Source of the DNA: Acidisphaera sp. S103
Lineage (GTDB): Bacteria > Pseudomonadota > Alphaproteobacteria > Acetobacterales > Acetobacteraceae
DNA: 64,000 nt
NCBI RefSeq assembly: GCF_009765975.1
Contig: NZ_LMUJ01000108.1
Coordinates: forward strand, 128,646-192,645
Reading direction: 5' to 3'
Shown: positions 47,122-55,529 of the stretch, in pieces
Position numbering within the stretch: the stretch's first letter is position 1
Layout: every line of letters begins with the position of its first letter
The notes under the pieces: model-generated
The model's input: only the letters and a program-made list of their open reading frames with translations
The model's database searches: none
Told to the model about the DNA's origin: nothing
Program-made: the position numbers and the translations under genes

Positions 47122-47263
47122 GACTCTCACGCCCCGCCGCGGGAGATACCGAACATCAGGCGCACGCGCATTGAAACTGCCTCTTCCCTGGACGAAACTC
47201 GATCGAGCCGTACCATGGTCCGACCCCTCAAATGATATCCACTAGCGCAGGGAATAATGCCTG

Positions 47264-47692
47264 TCACCCACCGCCGGATGCGCACAACCAGGCATGCAGC
47301 CGACGGATCGCATTGCGCTGCGCCATGTCCAACGCCGGCGGCGCCCCTCCCAGGACAAACCCACCCTGCCGCTCGGCGATCGCGGCCACGCCGGCCCATC
47401 CGGGCGCATCCGGCCACAGCACCAGCCGGCACACGCCACTGCGCAGCGCCCCCATCGCCATGCCGGACGCATCGGCACAATCCAAAATGTCGGTCGCCTC
47501 GGTTTCCGGATGCGCCATCCGAGCGGCAGCGACGATTTCCCGCCACCACAGGCATCCGGCGAACAGCGCCGCCCCGGGTGCTGACAGCAGCGTGACCGGC
47601 AGGCCAGGGGCGAGTGCCGCTTTCGCGTCCGCCACCCCATGGACGATCACCGCCGGATGAACAATCATATCGATCTTAATGGCGGATGCCAT
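47264..47692 (-). CDS. conserved hypothetical protein
   Basis: 142 residues from the ATG at 47692 (MASAIKID); ATG 47734 is an alternative. Recurrent features are LLSAPGAALFAGCLWWREIV, ILDCADASGMAMGALRSG and PPALDMAQ. I recall similar small proteins of unknown function beside thiE/aldolase genes in Rhodospirillales, but know no assigned activity. No signal peptide, membrane helix or cofactor motif. It lies 142 bases upstream of thiE and diverges from the small coiled-coil protein gene before zapA. Confidence 0.72.
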   Translation of the reverse strand: MASAIKIDMIVHPAVIVHGVADAKAALAPGLPVTLLSAPGAALFAGCLWWREIVAAARMAHPETEATDILDCADASGMAMGALRSGVCRLVLWPDAPGWAGVAAIAERQGGFVLGGAPPALDMAQRNAIRRLHAWLCASGGG

Positions 47693-47775
47693 CGTGACGT
47701 TCAACCTGTTGACCGCGTTCAGTTCACACGGCATCAGCAGCACGTATGCCACGGCATGGGGGAACAGAGGCGGAT

Positions 47776-47976
47776 ATGGCGGACGAGCCCGAGGATCCGG
47801 ATGCGGCGGCAGATCGGCTGGAGGCCGCGCTAGAACGGATCGCGCGCCTCGCGGCCGTGCAGCCGGCGGCCGTGCAGCCGGCGCCGTCGGACTCCGACCT
47901 GTCGGTGCCCGAGATCGCCGAACGCCTTGACGCGCTGATCGGCCGCCTGCGGGCGGCCCTCGATAAACCAGAATGA
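47776..47976 (+). CDS. small acidic coiled-coil protein upstream of zapA
   Basis: 66 residues from the ATG at 47776, with AGAGGCGG just upstream. Two amphipathic helices (RLEAALERIARLA and AERLDALIGRLRAAL) flank a Pro/Gln-rich linker with a duplicated AAVQP (about residues 27-36). A short heptad-rich protein directly ahead of zapA is common in alphaproteobacteria (DUF4164-like), suggesting a link to ZapA or division, but homology is not clear. Ends 19 bases before zapA. Confidence 0.68.
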   Translation: MADEPEDPDAAADRLEAALERIARLAAVQPAAVQPAPSDSDLSVPEIAERLDALIGRLRAALDKPE

Positions 47977-47995
47977 ACCACGGGAGAATGGCGCG

Positions 47996-48310
47996 ATGGC
48001 GCAGGTGACGCTTCGCATCAACGGTTACGCCTACACAATCGGATGCCAGGACGGTGAGGAACGGCACCTGGAGGCGATGGGGGAGGAAGTCAGCCGTCGC
48101 ATCGACGGCGTCCGCCTTGCCGCCGGACCAAGCGGTGAAGCCAGGATGCTGGTGATGGCGGCGCTGCTGATGGCCGATGATATTTTTGAGATGCGCGGCC
48201 GCCTGGAAGCGGTAGCCGGCCCCCAGAAACCCGACCCGAAGCTGGGCCGAAAACTCAGCCGCATGGCAAAACGCGCCGAAGAGATCGCCGAGGGGTTGGA
48301 GACAAAGTAA
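47996..48310 (+). CDS. zapA: cell division protein ZapA
   Basis: 104 residues. MAQVTLRINGYAYTIGCQDGEERHLEAM is the N-terminal ZapA globular domain and EARMLVMAALLMADDIFEM starts the coiled-coil tail, which runs to the C-terminus (about 60-104). ZapA tetramers bundle FtsZ filaments at the division site. GGGAG lies upstream of the ATG. Followed by the 6S RNA region, as in many proteobacteria. The stop codon lies inside the left arm of an inverted repeat. Confidence 0.94.
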   Translation: MAQVTLRINGYAYTIGCQDGEERHLEAMGEEVSRRIDGVRLAAGPSGEARMLVMAALLMADDIFEMRGRLEAVAGPQKPDPKLGRKLSRMAKRAEEIAEGLETK

Positions 48311-48429
48311 GCAAGGCAAGCGCTCCGCCCCTCAACCCCGCCAAGGGCCGTGCCCTCGGAACTCGGTTATGGGGGGATCAAAGGGGCAATGCCCCTTTGC
48401 GGGTCAAGGGCAGCGAACTTGCCTTGCTT
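48309..48429. repeat. MITE-like element with 12-bp inverted ends and an internal hairpin
   Basis: AAGCAAGGCAAG (48309-48320) and CTTGCCTTGCTT (48418-48429) are perfect inverted ends; adjacent CGCT/AGCG extend the pairing. Inside lies the hairpin AAAGGGGC (48380-48387)/GCCCCTTT (48391-48398), preceded by GGATC and followed by GCGGGT as at 7301-7330. It begins at the zapA stop codon and probably ends zapA transcription. No transposase is encoded; mobility is inferred only. Confidence 0.62.
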
Positions 48430-48451
48430 ATTCCACTCAGCGCACTAAGTT
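48424..48451 (+). promoter_or_regulatory. putative 6S RNA promoter
   Basis: TTGCTT (48424-48429) and TAAGTT (48446-48451), 16 bases apart, are placed about 7 bases before the predicted 6S RNA start. The −35 overlaps the right end of the inverted-repeat element. The −10 is a weak match. Confidence 0.4.
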
Positions 48452-48456
48452 CATTC

Positions 48457-48614
48457 GGCGGGGCTGCCCGGTTCGTCAGGCAAGCCATCCCCTGGGCCGT
48501 AAGCAACTTCCTCGGGCGCTGGCGCTGTCGGGATCCTGGTCTCGATATCTGGTGCCCACCTGCATACGCAGGCTCTGGGAGGATGCTAACGCCAACGGCC
48601 AGGGCGGCTCCGCA
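48457..48614 (+). ncRNA. ssrS: 6S RNA
   Basis: About 158 bases between zapA and the 5-formyl-THF cyclo-ligase gene, the classic ssrS position. GCGGGGCUGCCC (48458-48469) can pair over 12 bases, with two G-U pairs, with GGGCGGCUCCGC (48602-48613), giving the terminal helix. Inside, GUUCGUCAGGCA, CUGGGCCGUAAGCAAC and a central CUCGGGCGC...GGUGCCCACC part are typical of alphaproteobacterial 6S RNA, which mimics an open promoter and binds sigma-70 RNA polymerase. The 3' end lies immediately before the next start codon. Confidence 0.82.
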
Positions 48615-49178
48615 ATGACCTTTCCCACCCTCGACGACACCAAACGTTCCGCGCGCGACGCGGCATCCGCACGCCGGCACGGGCTGGACGCAACCGCCGC
48701 CGGCAGCGCGCTCGCCCAAAACGTCCTGCGTGACTGCCCCCCGCCGCCAGCCGCCGTCGTCTCCGGCTTCTGGCCGCTGGGCGAGGAAATCGACATCCGC
48801 CCACTGTTGCTCGCCCTGCACGCCCGAGGCCACCCCATCGCCCTTCCCGTCACGCCCAGGCGCGGCGAAGCCCTCACTTTCCGGGGCTGGCACCCTGGTG
48901 AAGTGCTGATCCCAGAACGCTTCGGGACGATGCGCCCGATCGGCGAGGTCCTGGTCCCCGATATCCTGCTGATCCCGCTGCTGGCGTTCGATGCCACGGG
49001 CGCACGCCTCGGCTACGGTGGCGGTTTCTACGACCGGACCCTCGCCGCCCTGCCGAACCGGTTCCGCCTAGGCTGCGCCTTCGCCGCACAACAAGTGGAC
49101 TCGGTGCCGGTTGGCCCCTACGACATAAGGCTCGATGCCGTCGCGACCGAGAACGGCATCATCCGCTGCGGGGGCTGA
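48615..49178 (+). CDS. fau: 5-formyltetrahydrofolate cyclo-ligase
   Basis: 187 residues from the ATG at 48615. VVSGFWPLGEEIDIRPLL, the basic-loop TPRRGEALTFR, and the terminal LLIPLLAFDATGARLGYGGGFYDRTLA match the 5-FCL (YgfA) family, which converts 5-formyl-THF to 5,10-methenyl-THF with ATP. The start codon lies one base after the predicted 6S RNA helix, so the usual ribosome-site region (GGGCGG) would be inside that helix. One base separates its stop from the TTG/GTG region of the next gene. Confidence 0.93.
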   Translation: MTFPTLDDTKRSARDAASARRHGLDATAAGSALAQNVLRDCPPPPAAVVSGFWPLGEEIDIRPLLLALHARGHPIALPVTPRRGEALTFRGWHPGEVLIPERFGTMRPIGEVLVPDILLIPLLAFDATGARLGYGGGFYDRTLAALPNRFRLGCAFAAQQVDSVPVGPYDIRLDAVATENGIIRCGG

Positions 49179-49179
49179 T

Positions 49180-49995
49180 GTGAGGATACTGTTTCTGGGC
49201 GACGTTCTAGGCCGATCCGGCAGGGATGCGGTCGCCGCCAGGCTACCGGGCCTGCGCCAGGACCTGCGGATCGACCTCGCGGTGGTGAATGCGGAGAACG
49301 CCTCGCACGGCTTCGGCCTGGCGCCCGACATGGCGCGCGCGCTGTTCGCCGCCGGGGCCGACGTCATCACCCTGGGCAACCACGCCTGGGACCGCAAGGA
49401 AATCATCCCCTACATCGCCGAGACCCCCCGCCTGCTGCGCCCGCTGAACTTCCCGCCCGGCACACCCGGCAACGGCTCCGTCCTGGTCGCCTTGCAGGAC
49501 GGCCGCAAGGCGCTGGTGCTTCAGGCGATGGGACGTCTCTATATGGACCCGCTGGACTGCCCGTTCCGCGGCACCGCCGAGGTGCTGTCGAAATACCGGC
49601 TGGGTGCCTCTGTGCAGGCGATCGTCGCTGATTTCCATGCGGAGGCCACCAGCGAGAAAATGGCCTACGGGCATATCTTTGACGGCCAGGTGTCGTTCGT
49701 CGTCGGCACCCACACCCATTGCCCGACCGCCGACGCGCAGATCCTGCCCGGTGGCACCGCATTCCAGTCCGATGCCGGGATGTGCGGCGACTACGACAGC
49801 GTCATCGGCATGGTGAAGGACGGCGCGACCCTGCGCTTCTGGCGCAAGATGCCCGGCGAAAAATTGGGACCGGCGGAAGGCGAGGCAACCGTCTGCGGCG
49901 TGTTCGTCGAAACCGACGACACCACGGGCCTCGCACGCCGCATCGAACCGATCCGCGTGGGCGGCCGCCTGTCCCAGACCATGCCGGCGGTGTAA
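49180..49995 (+). CDS. YmdB-family metallophosphoesterase (TIGR00282 type)
   Basis: 271 residues from the GTG at 49180. The dinuclear metal site is spread over LFLGDVLGRSGRDAV, VVNAENASHG, TLGNHAWDRKE, VDFHAEATSEK-like VADFHAEATSEKMA and VVGTHTHCPTADA, and SDAGMCGDYDSVIGM is a further family block. Members hydrolyse 2',3'-cyclic nucleotides; the B. subtilis protein YmdB affects biofilm choice. It starts right after fau and probably shares its transcript. Confidence 0.93.
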   Translation: MRILFLGDVLGRSGRDAVAARLPGLRQDLRIDLAVVNAENASHGFGLAPDMARALFAAGADVITLGNHAWDRKEIIPYIAETPRLLRPLNFPPGTPGNGSVLVALQDGRKALVLQAMGRLYMDPLDCPFRGTAEVLSKYRLGASVQAIVADFHAEATSEKMAYGHIFDGQVSFVVGTHTHCPTADAQILPGGTAFQSDAGMCGDYDSVIGMVKDGATLRFWRKMPGEKLGPAEGEATVCGVFVETDDTTGLARRIEPIRVGGRLSQTMPAV

Positions 49996-50094
49996 AACGA
50001 CACCGCGCCGACCTGACTGGGTTGAGCGTTTTGCCGTTGACGCATTGCGCGGTATGAAGCGCTCGTCCATCCACATGAAACTGATCGTCGACCC

Positions 50095-50844
50095 ATGGCA
50101 GGCCATTCCCAGTTCAAGAACATCATGCACCGCAAGGGTGCCCAGGACGCCCGTCGCGCCCGCCAGTTCGCGCGCCTGATCCGAGAGATCACCGTCTCCG
50201 CCCGCCACGGCCTGCCCGATCCCGCCTCCAACCCACGCCTGCGCGCGGCCGTCACCGCGGCGCGCCAGGCGAACATGCCGAAGGACACCGTCGATCGCGC
50301 CATCAAGAAGGCTGCCGGCGCCGGCAGCGGCGACGACTACGTGGACGTCCGCTATGAGGGCTACGGCCCCGCCGGCGTCGCCGTCATCGTCGAGGCCCTG
50401 ACCGACAACCGCAACCGCACCGCCTCCGACGTGCGCACCGCCTTCAACAAACATGGCGGCGCGCTGGGCGAGACGAACTCGGTCAGCTTCCTGTTCAACC
50501 GGCTGGGCGCCATCCGCTATCCTGCGTCGGTCGCCAGCGCCGACGACATGCTGGAAGCCGCGATCGAGGCCGGCGCCGAAAACGCCGAAAGCGATGACGA
50601 GGCGCACGAGATCACCTGCCCGATCGAGGATTTCTTCGCCGTCCGCGATGCCCTGGAAACCCGCTTCGGCGCCCCGGAAAGCGCCAGGCTGGACTGGCGG
50701 CCCACCACATCGGTTACCCTGGACGAAGATCGCGCCGCCGGTCTGCTAAAGCTGCTGGATGCTCTGGAAGAAAACGACGACGTGCAGAACGTCTATGCCA
50801 ACTTCGACATCCCCGACGCCGTTATGCAGAAACTGTCGAACTGA
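50095..50844 (+). CDS. yebC: YebC/PmpR family protein (translation factor / DNA-binding regulator)
   Basis: 249 residues, the standard length. [54 protein letters not shown] and [19 protein letters not shown] are conserved YebC blocks, and [14 protein letters not shown] closes the protein. YebC proteins help ribosomes through proline stretches and some act as transcriptional regulators. In alphaproteobacteria yebC normally precedes ruvC directly; here 3.2 kb of other genes intervene. Confidence 0.95.
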   Translation: MAGHSQFKNIMHRKGAQDARRARQFARLIREITVSARHGLPDPASNPRLRAAVTAARQANMPKDTVDRAIKKAAGAGSGDDYVDVRYEGYGPAGVAVIVEALTDNRNRTASDVRTAFNKHGGALGETNSVSFLFNRLGAIRYPASVASADDMLEAAIEAGAENAESDDEAHEITCPIEDFFAVRDALETRFGAPESARLDWRPTTSVTLDEDRAAGLLKLLDALEENDDVQNVYANFDIPDAVMQKLSN

Positions 50845-50916
50845 CGGCAGTCTTTGGAGTGGGTCTGGTCATCAGACTGTATAGGCGAATGGGATGCTTT
50901 TGTCGGGATCCGACCA

Positions 50917-52386
50917 TTAGATTGACTGCAACATGTTCTTGTAGATGCGTCCATCTTTCATGATGATCGAAAAATTGCGCCCGGCATCGATGATAAGATC
51001 AATGTTCGCTAAGGGGTCACCGTCGACCAAGATCATATCGGCGTATGCACCGGGTTCGATGACGCCGAGCTTGCCCGGGTAGGGATTGCGTGGCCCGGAC
51101 ATCGCAAGCAGTTCCGCGTTGACGCTTGTGCCCATCTTGAGCACTTCGGCATTCGAGTACCAACGTTTCATTTTCGCGAGCTGTTTTCCTTGCCGCGCCG
51201 CCAAGCTCGCACTGTGCAGAGTATCCGTGCCCCACGCGGTCTTCAGCTTGTATTTTTTCGCGAAATTGTAGGCCGCGTCCGTGCCCGCCGACATCTCCAA
51301 TTGCTTGGCACGGTTCGGCGTGCCGTCGGGATACGGATTGGCGTCCTCGTCGCCGAGGAAGGGCTGTGAGCTAAGCCAGATGCCCTTGTCAGCGAGCAGT
51401 TTCGCCGTGTCCTCATCCATCAATTGCCCGTGCTCGATACAGCGGACGCCGCCGCGCACCGCCGTTTGAATCGCGCGCGGCATATAGGCGTGAACCGCTA
51501 CATAGGTGCCCCAATTATCAGCCGCATCGGACGCCGCTCGGAACTCGGCCTCGGTATATTGCGAGGAGTCCAGAGGATCGTAATTGGAGGCGATGCCCCC
51601 GCCGGCTGCCAGTTTGACCTGGCTCGCACCCAGCATCAGTTGCTCGCGCACACGCTTGAGAACTTCAGGAACACCGTCGGCGATCATTCCAACACCCATA
51701 ATCTCAGGATGCGTTAACGGCGCATCGGATTGGGCAGGCACGTCGCTCGGCATACGGAAATCGCCATGTCCGGATGTCTGCGAAATCATGGCTCCCGATG
51801 GCCAAATGCGCGGGCCGGGAATAACACCGCTGTCAATCGCCCTTTTCATGCCGAAAGCTGGTCCGGCCATGTCACGAACGCTCGTGAAACCACGCATAAG
51901 GGTCTTTTCCGCTTCATCGGCAGCGACGAAGTTGATGTATCCAATATCTGCTGTGATCAAACCCTGGACGCTAATCACCGACATCATCGTATGCACATGC
52001 GCGTCGATCAGTCCCGGCATCAGCGTTCTGCCGCCGCAATCGATGACCTCGAAGCCCGTGCCAGGCGGATTATTGGCGGTATCGATCGATTTGATCTTAT
52101 TACCGTCGACAATCACCGTCAGGCCGGTACGCGCACTCGCCGAGACACCGTCGAACACACGGGCATTCGTGAAAGCGATCGGCGATTTTGGCGCGTCGGG
52201 GATGCGCGCGGAAGCCTTGGATGAGCCAAACGCGGCGGCTCCAAATCCGGCCGCCGCGCCCGTAAGAACGGAGCGGCGGGAGATCTTTTGGGTGATGAAG
52301 GCGTTTAGCCGAGCAAAGGCCGGACTATGGCAGAGGCATCCGGTGGCGGTTTGGATATCGTTCCTATCGGGCGAGCAAACGAACAT
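50917..52386 (-). CDS. Tat-exported amidohydrolase (imidazolonepropionase-like)
   Basis: 489 residues from the ATG at 52386, set by TGAGGAGAAGC just upstream. A twin-arginine signal SRRSVLTGAAAGFGAAAFG (about 37-55) is followed by GLIDAHVHTMM (HxH), QVKLAAGGG with the likely carboxylated Lys, AVHAYMP, CIEHGQLMD and WGTDTLHS. The pattern fits imidazolonepropionase-like hydrolases of cyclic amides or dipeptides (prolidase-like). Codon use is less GC-biased than in yebC or ruvC, so the gene may have been acquired. Confidence 0.88.
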   Translation of the reverse strand: MFVCSPDRNDIQTATGCLCHSPAFARLNAFITQKISRRSVLTGAAAGFGAAAFGSSKASARIPDAPKSPIAFTNARVFDGVSASARTGLTVIVDGNKIKSIDTANNPPGTGFEVIDCGGRTLMPGLIDAHVHTMMSVISVQGLITADIGYINFVAADEAEKTLMRGFTSVRDMAGPAFGMKRAIDSGVIPGPRIWPSGAMISQTSGHGDFRMPSDVPAQSDAPLTHPEIMGVGMIADGVPEVLKRVREQLMLGASQVKLAAGGGIASNYDPLDSSQYTEAEFRAASDAADNWGTYVAVHAYMPRAIQTAVRGGVRCIEHGQLMDEDTAKLLADKGIWLSSQPFLGDEDANPYPDGTPNRAKQLEMSAGTDAAYNFAKKYKLKTAWGTDTLHSASLAARQGKQLAKMKRWYSNAEVLKMGTSVNAELLAMSGPRNPYPGKLGVIEPGAYADMILVDGDPLANIDLIIDAGRNFSIIMKDGRIYKNMLQSI

Positions 52387-52461
52387 TTTGCTTCTCCTCA
52401 GGCCACATTGAAGCCGCAAATCTTTTCGCTACTCGAAAACCATCGCGTCTACCCAGTGCGA

Positions 52462-52863
52462 TTACATAAGCTTCCATTCGCCAGTTTTAGTGCGGCAAAC
52501 ATTTAGATTGAGCACCCTTGGGTGAGAGGTAGAATCCTTTTTATAACGGATTTCTGACCGCAGCCCGCGACAGTCCATTCCCTGCCGTTGAAATGTCTTC
52601 TGAACAGAAATGCTGCCCGTGTTGCCGGACGTGGGTCCGGCCCAATCCTCTGACTTACCGACCTGACCCTGATCGTCGTTCAAAAGTTTGCCGGCCGCCG
52701 CTCGGCCGGAGGCCAAATCCTCTTTACTAAGCGTAGGCCCTTTGTATCCACGAAAGGGGTTTATCTGGGCATGAGCGCCAGTTGACCAAGCAGACAGAAA
52801 ACCACCGACCATCAGCATGGCGATCAGTCGTGAGCGCCTAGTGGAATTTCGCAGATAAGTCAC
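52462..52863 (-). CDS. secreted hypothetical protein with surface-antigen-like C-terminus
   Basis: 133 residues from a GTG at 52863, chosen because AAAGGAAGGA lies about 9 bases upstream; ATG 52893 would add 10 residues without a good site. A signal peptide (LIAMLMVGGFLSAWSTGAHAQ) leads to a mature part ending CRGLRSEIRYKKD...LNVCRTKTGEWKLM. The final block resembles the C-terminus of 17-kDa surface-antigen-like proteins (YRNxxTGR...YCRxxDGTW), but the match is weak. Low GC codon use. Lies 75 bases upstream of the amidohydrolase gene on the same strand. Confidence 0.62.
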   Translation of the reverse strand: MTYLRNSTRRSRLIAMLMVGGFLSAWSTGAHAQINPFRGYKGPTLSKEDLASGRAAAGKLLNDDQGQVGKSEDWAGPTSGNTGSISVQKTFQRQGMDCRGLRSEIRYKKDSTSHPRVLNLNVCRTKTGEWKLM

Positions 52864-53246
52864 GGCAGAATTCCTTCCTTTAGGAGAATGCATTCGTTTA
52901 CGCTACCAACCATTCACCGTCGTGCAGGCATCACGCCGGAGCGGGCCGAGATCTGTCCGGTGGCAAGGCTAGAGTCGGGACGGCGGCCCTGATATCATGT
53001 TCAACTCAGTGATCGAGCGGAACACTAATGGCTTAAGTCGTGTCGGTGAAGGCACCCCCCCGACACCGCGATTCTTATGCATGATACCGTCCTTTGCCAT
53101 GCGTGAAATACGGAGACGCAGGTGATGCACCTTAACCGGCAAACAGCGGTCCCGTTGAACAACACCCGCTAAAACCAAAGAACACACCAACCCGCCATCG
53201 CCCCCCTTACTCGCCGATCTCAACGCGCATACCGCTTCGCGCCCGC
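52864..53246. other. 383-base gap without a recognised gene
   Basis: I see no gene I can support. A 43-codon minus-strand ORF (MAKDGIMHKNRG..., about 52970-53100) has no ribosome site. An inverted repeat GTGTCGG (53040-53046)/CCGACAC (53060-53066) with a 13-base loop could be a terminator or a worn element end. Base composition is mixed. Confidence 0.5.
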
Positions 53247-53915
53247 CTACTGATAATGCTCCCCGTGCAGATCGACCCGGTCGATCGCACCCGGCGGCGG
53301 CGTCTCGCCGATCAGCCGGTAATGCGAGGCATGCCGCGTCCGGTAGCAAATCGTGGCCTTGTCCAGGAAGCCAAGCCGAGCACCGGCGTTCTTCATGTGG
53401 GTCCACACATGCTGGTCCATGACCGCCGCCTGGTCCTGGCCGAGCAGCACCCAGGCAAGCAGATGGTGGAACGCCGACTTCATCACCAGCAGGGAACTCG
53501 TATCGATATAAGGCCGGCCGTTCACCGTCGGGCATTTAGTCATGTACGACCCGTCCGGCCGATGCAGCGTACGAGCGGACGAACACGCATCAAGCCGGTT
53601 ATCCCGCGCGAAACGCTCCAGGTTCTCCAGGTGATCGGGCTGGAACCAGTTGTCGCCGTCCAGGAATGCGATCGCATCGGCGTCCCGGGCGATCGCGCTA
53701 TAGCAGCCGATCAGCCGAGGCGTGTTGCCGTAATCCTTGTAGTTGCGTTGCAGGATGATGTGCGTGCCCTGAAACGCCTCGATCTGGGCGGGCGCCGACC
53801 CATCGCAGACCATGATGTGATGCGCCGCAACGGTTTGGCCGCGCACGCTGGCGTGCCCCTGCCGCAGCCAGGATTCTTCGGTCTCAAAATAGGGCGTTAC
53901 GACGTGGATTTTCAT
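53247..53915 (-). CDS. glycosyltransferase family 2-like protein
   Basis: 222 residues from the ATG at 53915 (MKIHVVTPYFETEE). GT-A fold features: VTPYF at strand one, HHIMVCDGSAPAQ, NTPRLIGCYSAIARDADAIAFLDGDNWF where DGDN is the metal/nucleotide-sugar Asp motif, and a later RTRHASHYR. It transfers a sugar from a nucleotide donor to an unknown acceptor. It has no partner polysaccharide genes here and stands divergent to ruvC (95 bases) in the block that splits yebC from ruvC. Confidence 0.85.
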   Translation of the reverse strand: MKIHVVTPYFETEESWLRQGHASVRGQTVAAHHIMVCDGSAPAQIEAFQGTHIILQRNYKDYGNTPRLIGCYSAIARDADAIAFLDGDNWFQPDHLENLERFARDNRLDACSSARTLHRPDGSYMTKCPTVNGRPYIDTSSLLVMKSAFHHLLAWVLLGQDQAAVMDQHVWTHMKNAGARLGFLDKATICYRTRHASHYRLIGETPPPGAIDRVDLHGEHYQ

Positions 53916-54010
53916 GCGTGGCGGCTTTCGGCAATAAACAAGGATAGCATGGCGTGTCCCGCCGCACCTGTATAAGCATGCATTCGCCCATTGAGGAATG
54001 CGATTCGCCA

Positions 54011-54523
54011 ATGATCAGACTGCTGGGCATCGATCCTGGCCTGCGCTTCACCGGCTGGGGCCTGATCGACGTTGATGGTAACCGCCTGAAGCACGTCGCC
54101 GACGGCGTGATCGCCACCGACAGCACCTGCTCCGTACCCGCCAGGCTGAAGGTCCTGCACGATGCGCTGATGGCATTGCTGACCCTGCACCGCCCCGCCG
54201 AGGCCGCCGTTGAGGAAACCTACGTGAACCGCAACGGCGCAGCGACCCTGAAGCTCGGTTATGCCCGCGGCGTGGCGCTGCTGACCCCGGCCCTCGCCGG
54301 CGTCGCGGTCACCGAGTATGCCGCCAAAACGGTGAAACTGGCGGTCGTCGGCACCGGCGGCGCCGAGAAGGAGCAGGTCGCCATGATGGTGCGCCGGCTT
54401 CTCCCCGGCGCCACGCTGCGCCGAGCCGACGCGTCGGACGCGCTGGCGGTGGCGATCTGCCACGCGCATCACCGGTCCTCCCGGCTCGCCTGGGCCGCCG
54501 CGAAGGTGGCGGCAGGCGATTAA
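54011..54523 (+). CDS. ruvC: Holliday junction endodeoxyribonuclease RuvC
   Basis: 170 residues from the ATG at 54011. The RNase H-like active site is complete: Asp in LLGIDPGLRFTGWG, Glu in AAVEETYVNRNG, and the C-terminal Asp pair in ADASDALAVAICHAHH. RuvC dimers resolve Holliday junctions after RuvAB branch migration. ruvA and ruvB are not downstream; a LysR gene follows on the opposite strand. An AGGA element lies about 14 bases ahead of the start, rather far. Confidence 0.95.
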   Translation: MIRLLGIDPGLRFTGWGLIDVDGNRLKHVADGVIATDSTCSVPARLKVLHDALMALLTLHRPAEAAVEETYVNRNGAATLKLGYARGVALLTPALAGVAVTEYAAKTVKLAVVGTGGAEKEQVAMMVRRLLPGATLRRADASDALAVAICHAHHRSSRLAWAAAKVAAGD

Positions 54524-54581
54524 CGTCCCTTGCTTCAACCCGAGGGCACCGGGCAACAACCCGAAGCAGTCGACCCGCACG

Positions 54582-55529
54582 TTACACCGGAGCCACGGCA
54601 CCATCCGGGTCGCTGCTCGCGATCATCGTGTCCCGGATACTCTCGGCAAACAGCTCCGCCGCGAGCGACAGCGCGGTATCCGCCCGAGCATACAGGCCCA
54701 GCTCGCTATAAATCGGCCCCCGGCCGCGCCGTAGTGGCACGTGGATCAGCCGCCCCGAATCCAGCTCCGTCTCCAACCCGACCCGGGTCATGAACGCCAC
54801 GCCAAGACCACGCAGCGCCAACTCCTTCATCAGCTCGATCGAGCCAGCCTCATACCGCCCGCTGCTGCTCAACCCCGCCTCGAACATGATCGGATGCAAT
54901 TGGTTTCGATTGGCGAAATTCCGCTTCGGCAGCACCGCCGGGAAATCCCGGCAGTCGTTCAGCGTCACCCACGCCTTCGTCGCCAGCGGCGACGCCGGCG
55001 TGACCACCGCGCCCAGCCGATACCGCGCCACCGCGATGCGCCGCAGGTCAGGCCGAGGCCGAACCTCAAAAGCCAGCCCCAGATGCGCGTCACCATTGGC
55101 CACGGCGTTGGGGATTTCCTCGGTCGCCAGGATATCGACCCCGATACTCACCCGAGGCGCACGCAACGCCAGCGCGGCGATCGCGCCCGGGACGATGCGA
55201 TGGCAAAGCCCCTCCAGCGTTACCAGTTCCACCGCCCCAGCCCGCAGCCCATGCAGCGCGTCCAATGCCGATTCCGTCCGTTCGGCATCGCGCAGCACGG
55301 TAATCACGTGATGCGCCAGGATTTCGCCGGCCGCCGTCAGCTTCAGCCCCACCGGCAGGCGGTCGAACAGTGGCGCCCCGATCTCCGCCTCCAGGTTCAG
55401 GATCTGGCGGTTCACCGCCGACGACGCCACGTTCAATCGCCGCGCCGCCGCCCGGATCGACCCCGCTCGGCGCACCGCGTCGAAGTAGTGCAAGGCGGCG
55501 GCATGAATGCGTAGATGCCGGGCTTTCAT
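54582..55529 (-). CDS. LysR family transcriptional regulator
   Basis: 315 residues from the ATG at 55529; a GTG three codons earlier is possible. N-terminal winged helix (about 8-65) with YFDAVRRAGSIRAAARRLNVASSAVNRQI, and a C-terminal effector-binding domain (about 90-295) with GLAFEV and ALRGLGVAFMT. It is divergent from a transporter/dihydroorotate dehydrogenase operon over 119 bases, which makes that operon its probable target and the operon's substrate its likely inducer. Confidence 0.92.
   Translation of the reverse strand: MKARHLRIHAAALHYFDAVRRAGSIRAAARRLNVASSAVNRQILNLEAEIGAPLFDRLPVGLKLTAAGEILAHHVITVLRDAERTESALDALHGLRAGAVELVTLEGLCHRIVPGAIAALALRAPRVSIGVDILATEEIPNAVANGDAHLGLAFEVRPRPDLRRIAVARYRLGAVVTPASPLATKAWVTLNDCRDFPAVLPKRNFANRNQLHPIMFEAGLSSSGRYEAGSIELMKELALRGLGVAFMTRVGLETELDSGRLIHVPLRRGRGPIYSELGLYARADTALSLAAELFAESIRDTMIASSDPDGAVAPV

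Noticed and set aside
47122-47263. TPP riboswitch ahead of thiE
   Set aside because: I looked for the conserved CUGAGA and ACC-UGAU-CUGG-UAAU-CCAGCG elements and did not find them.
47693-48319. N-terminal extension of the hypothetical gene at 47264-47692 back to 48319
   Set aside because: It would run antisense through zapA and the small upstream gene; the internal ATG at 47692 is adequate.
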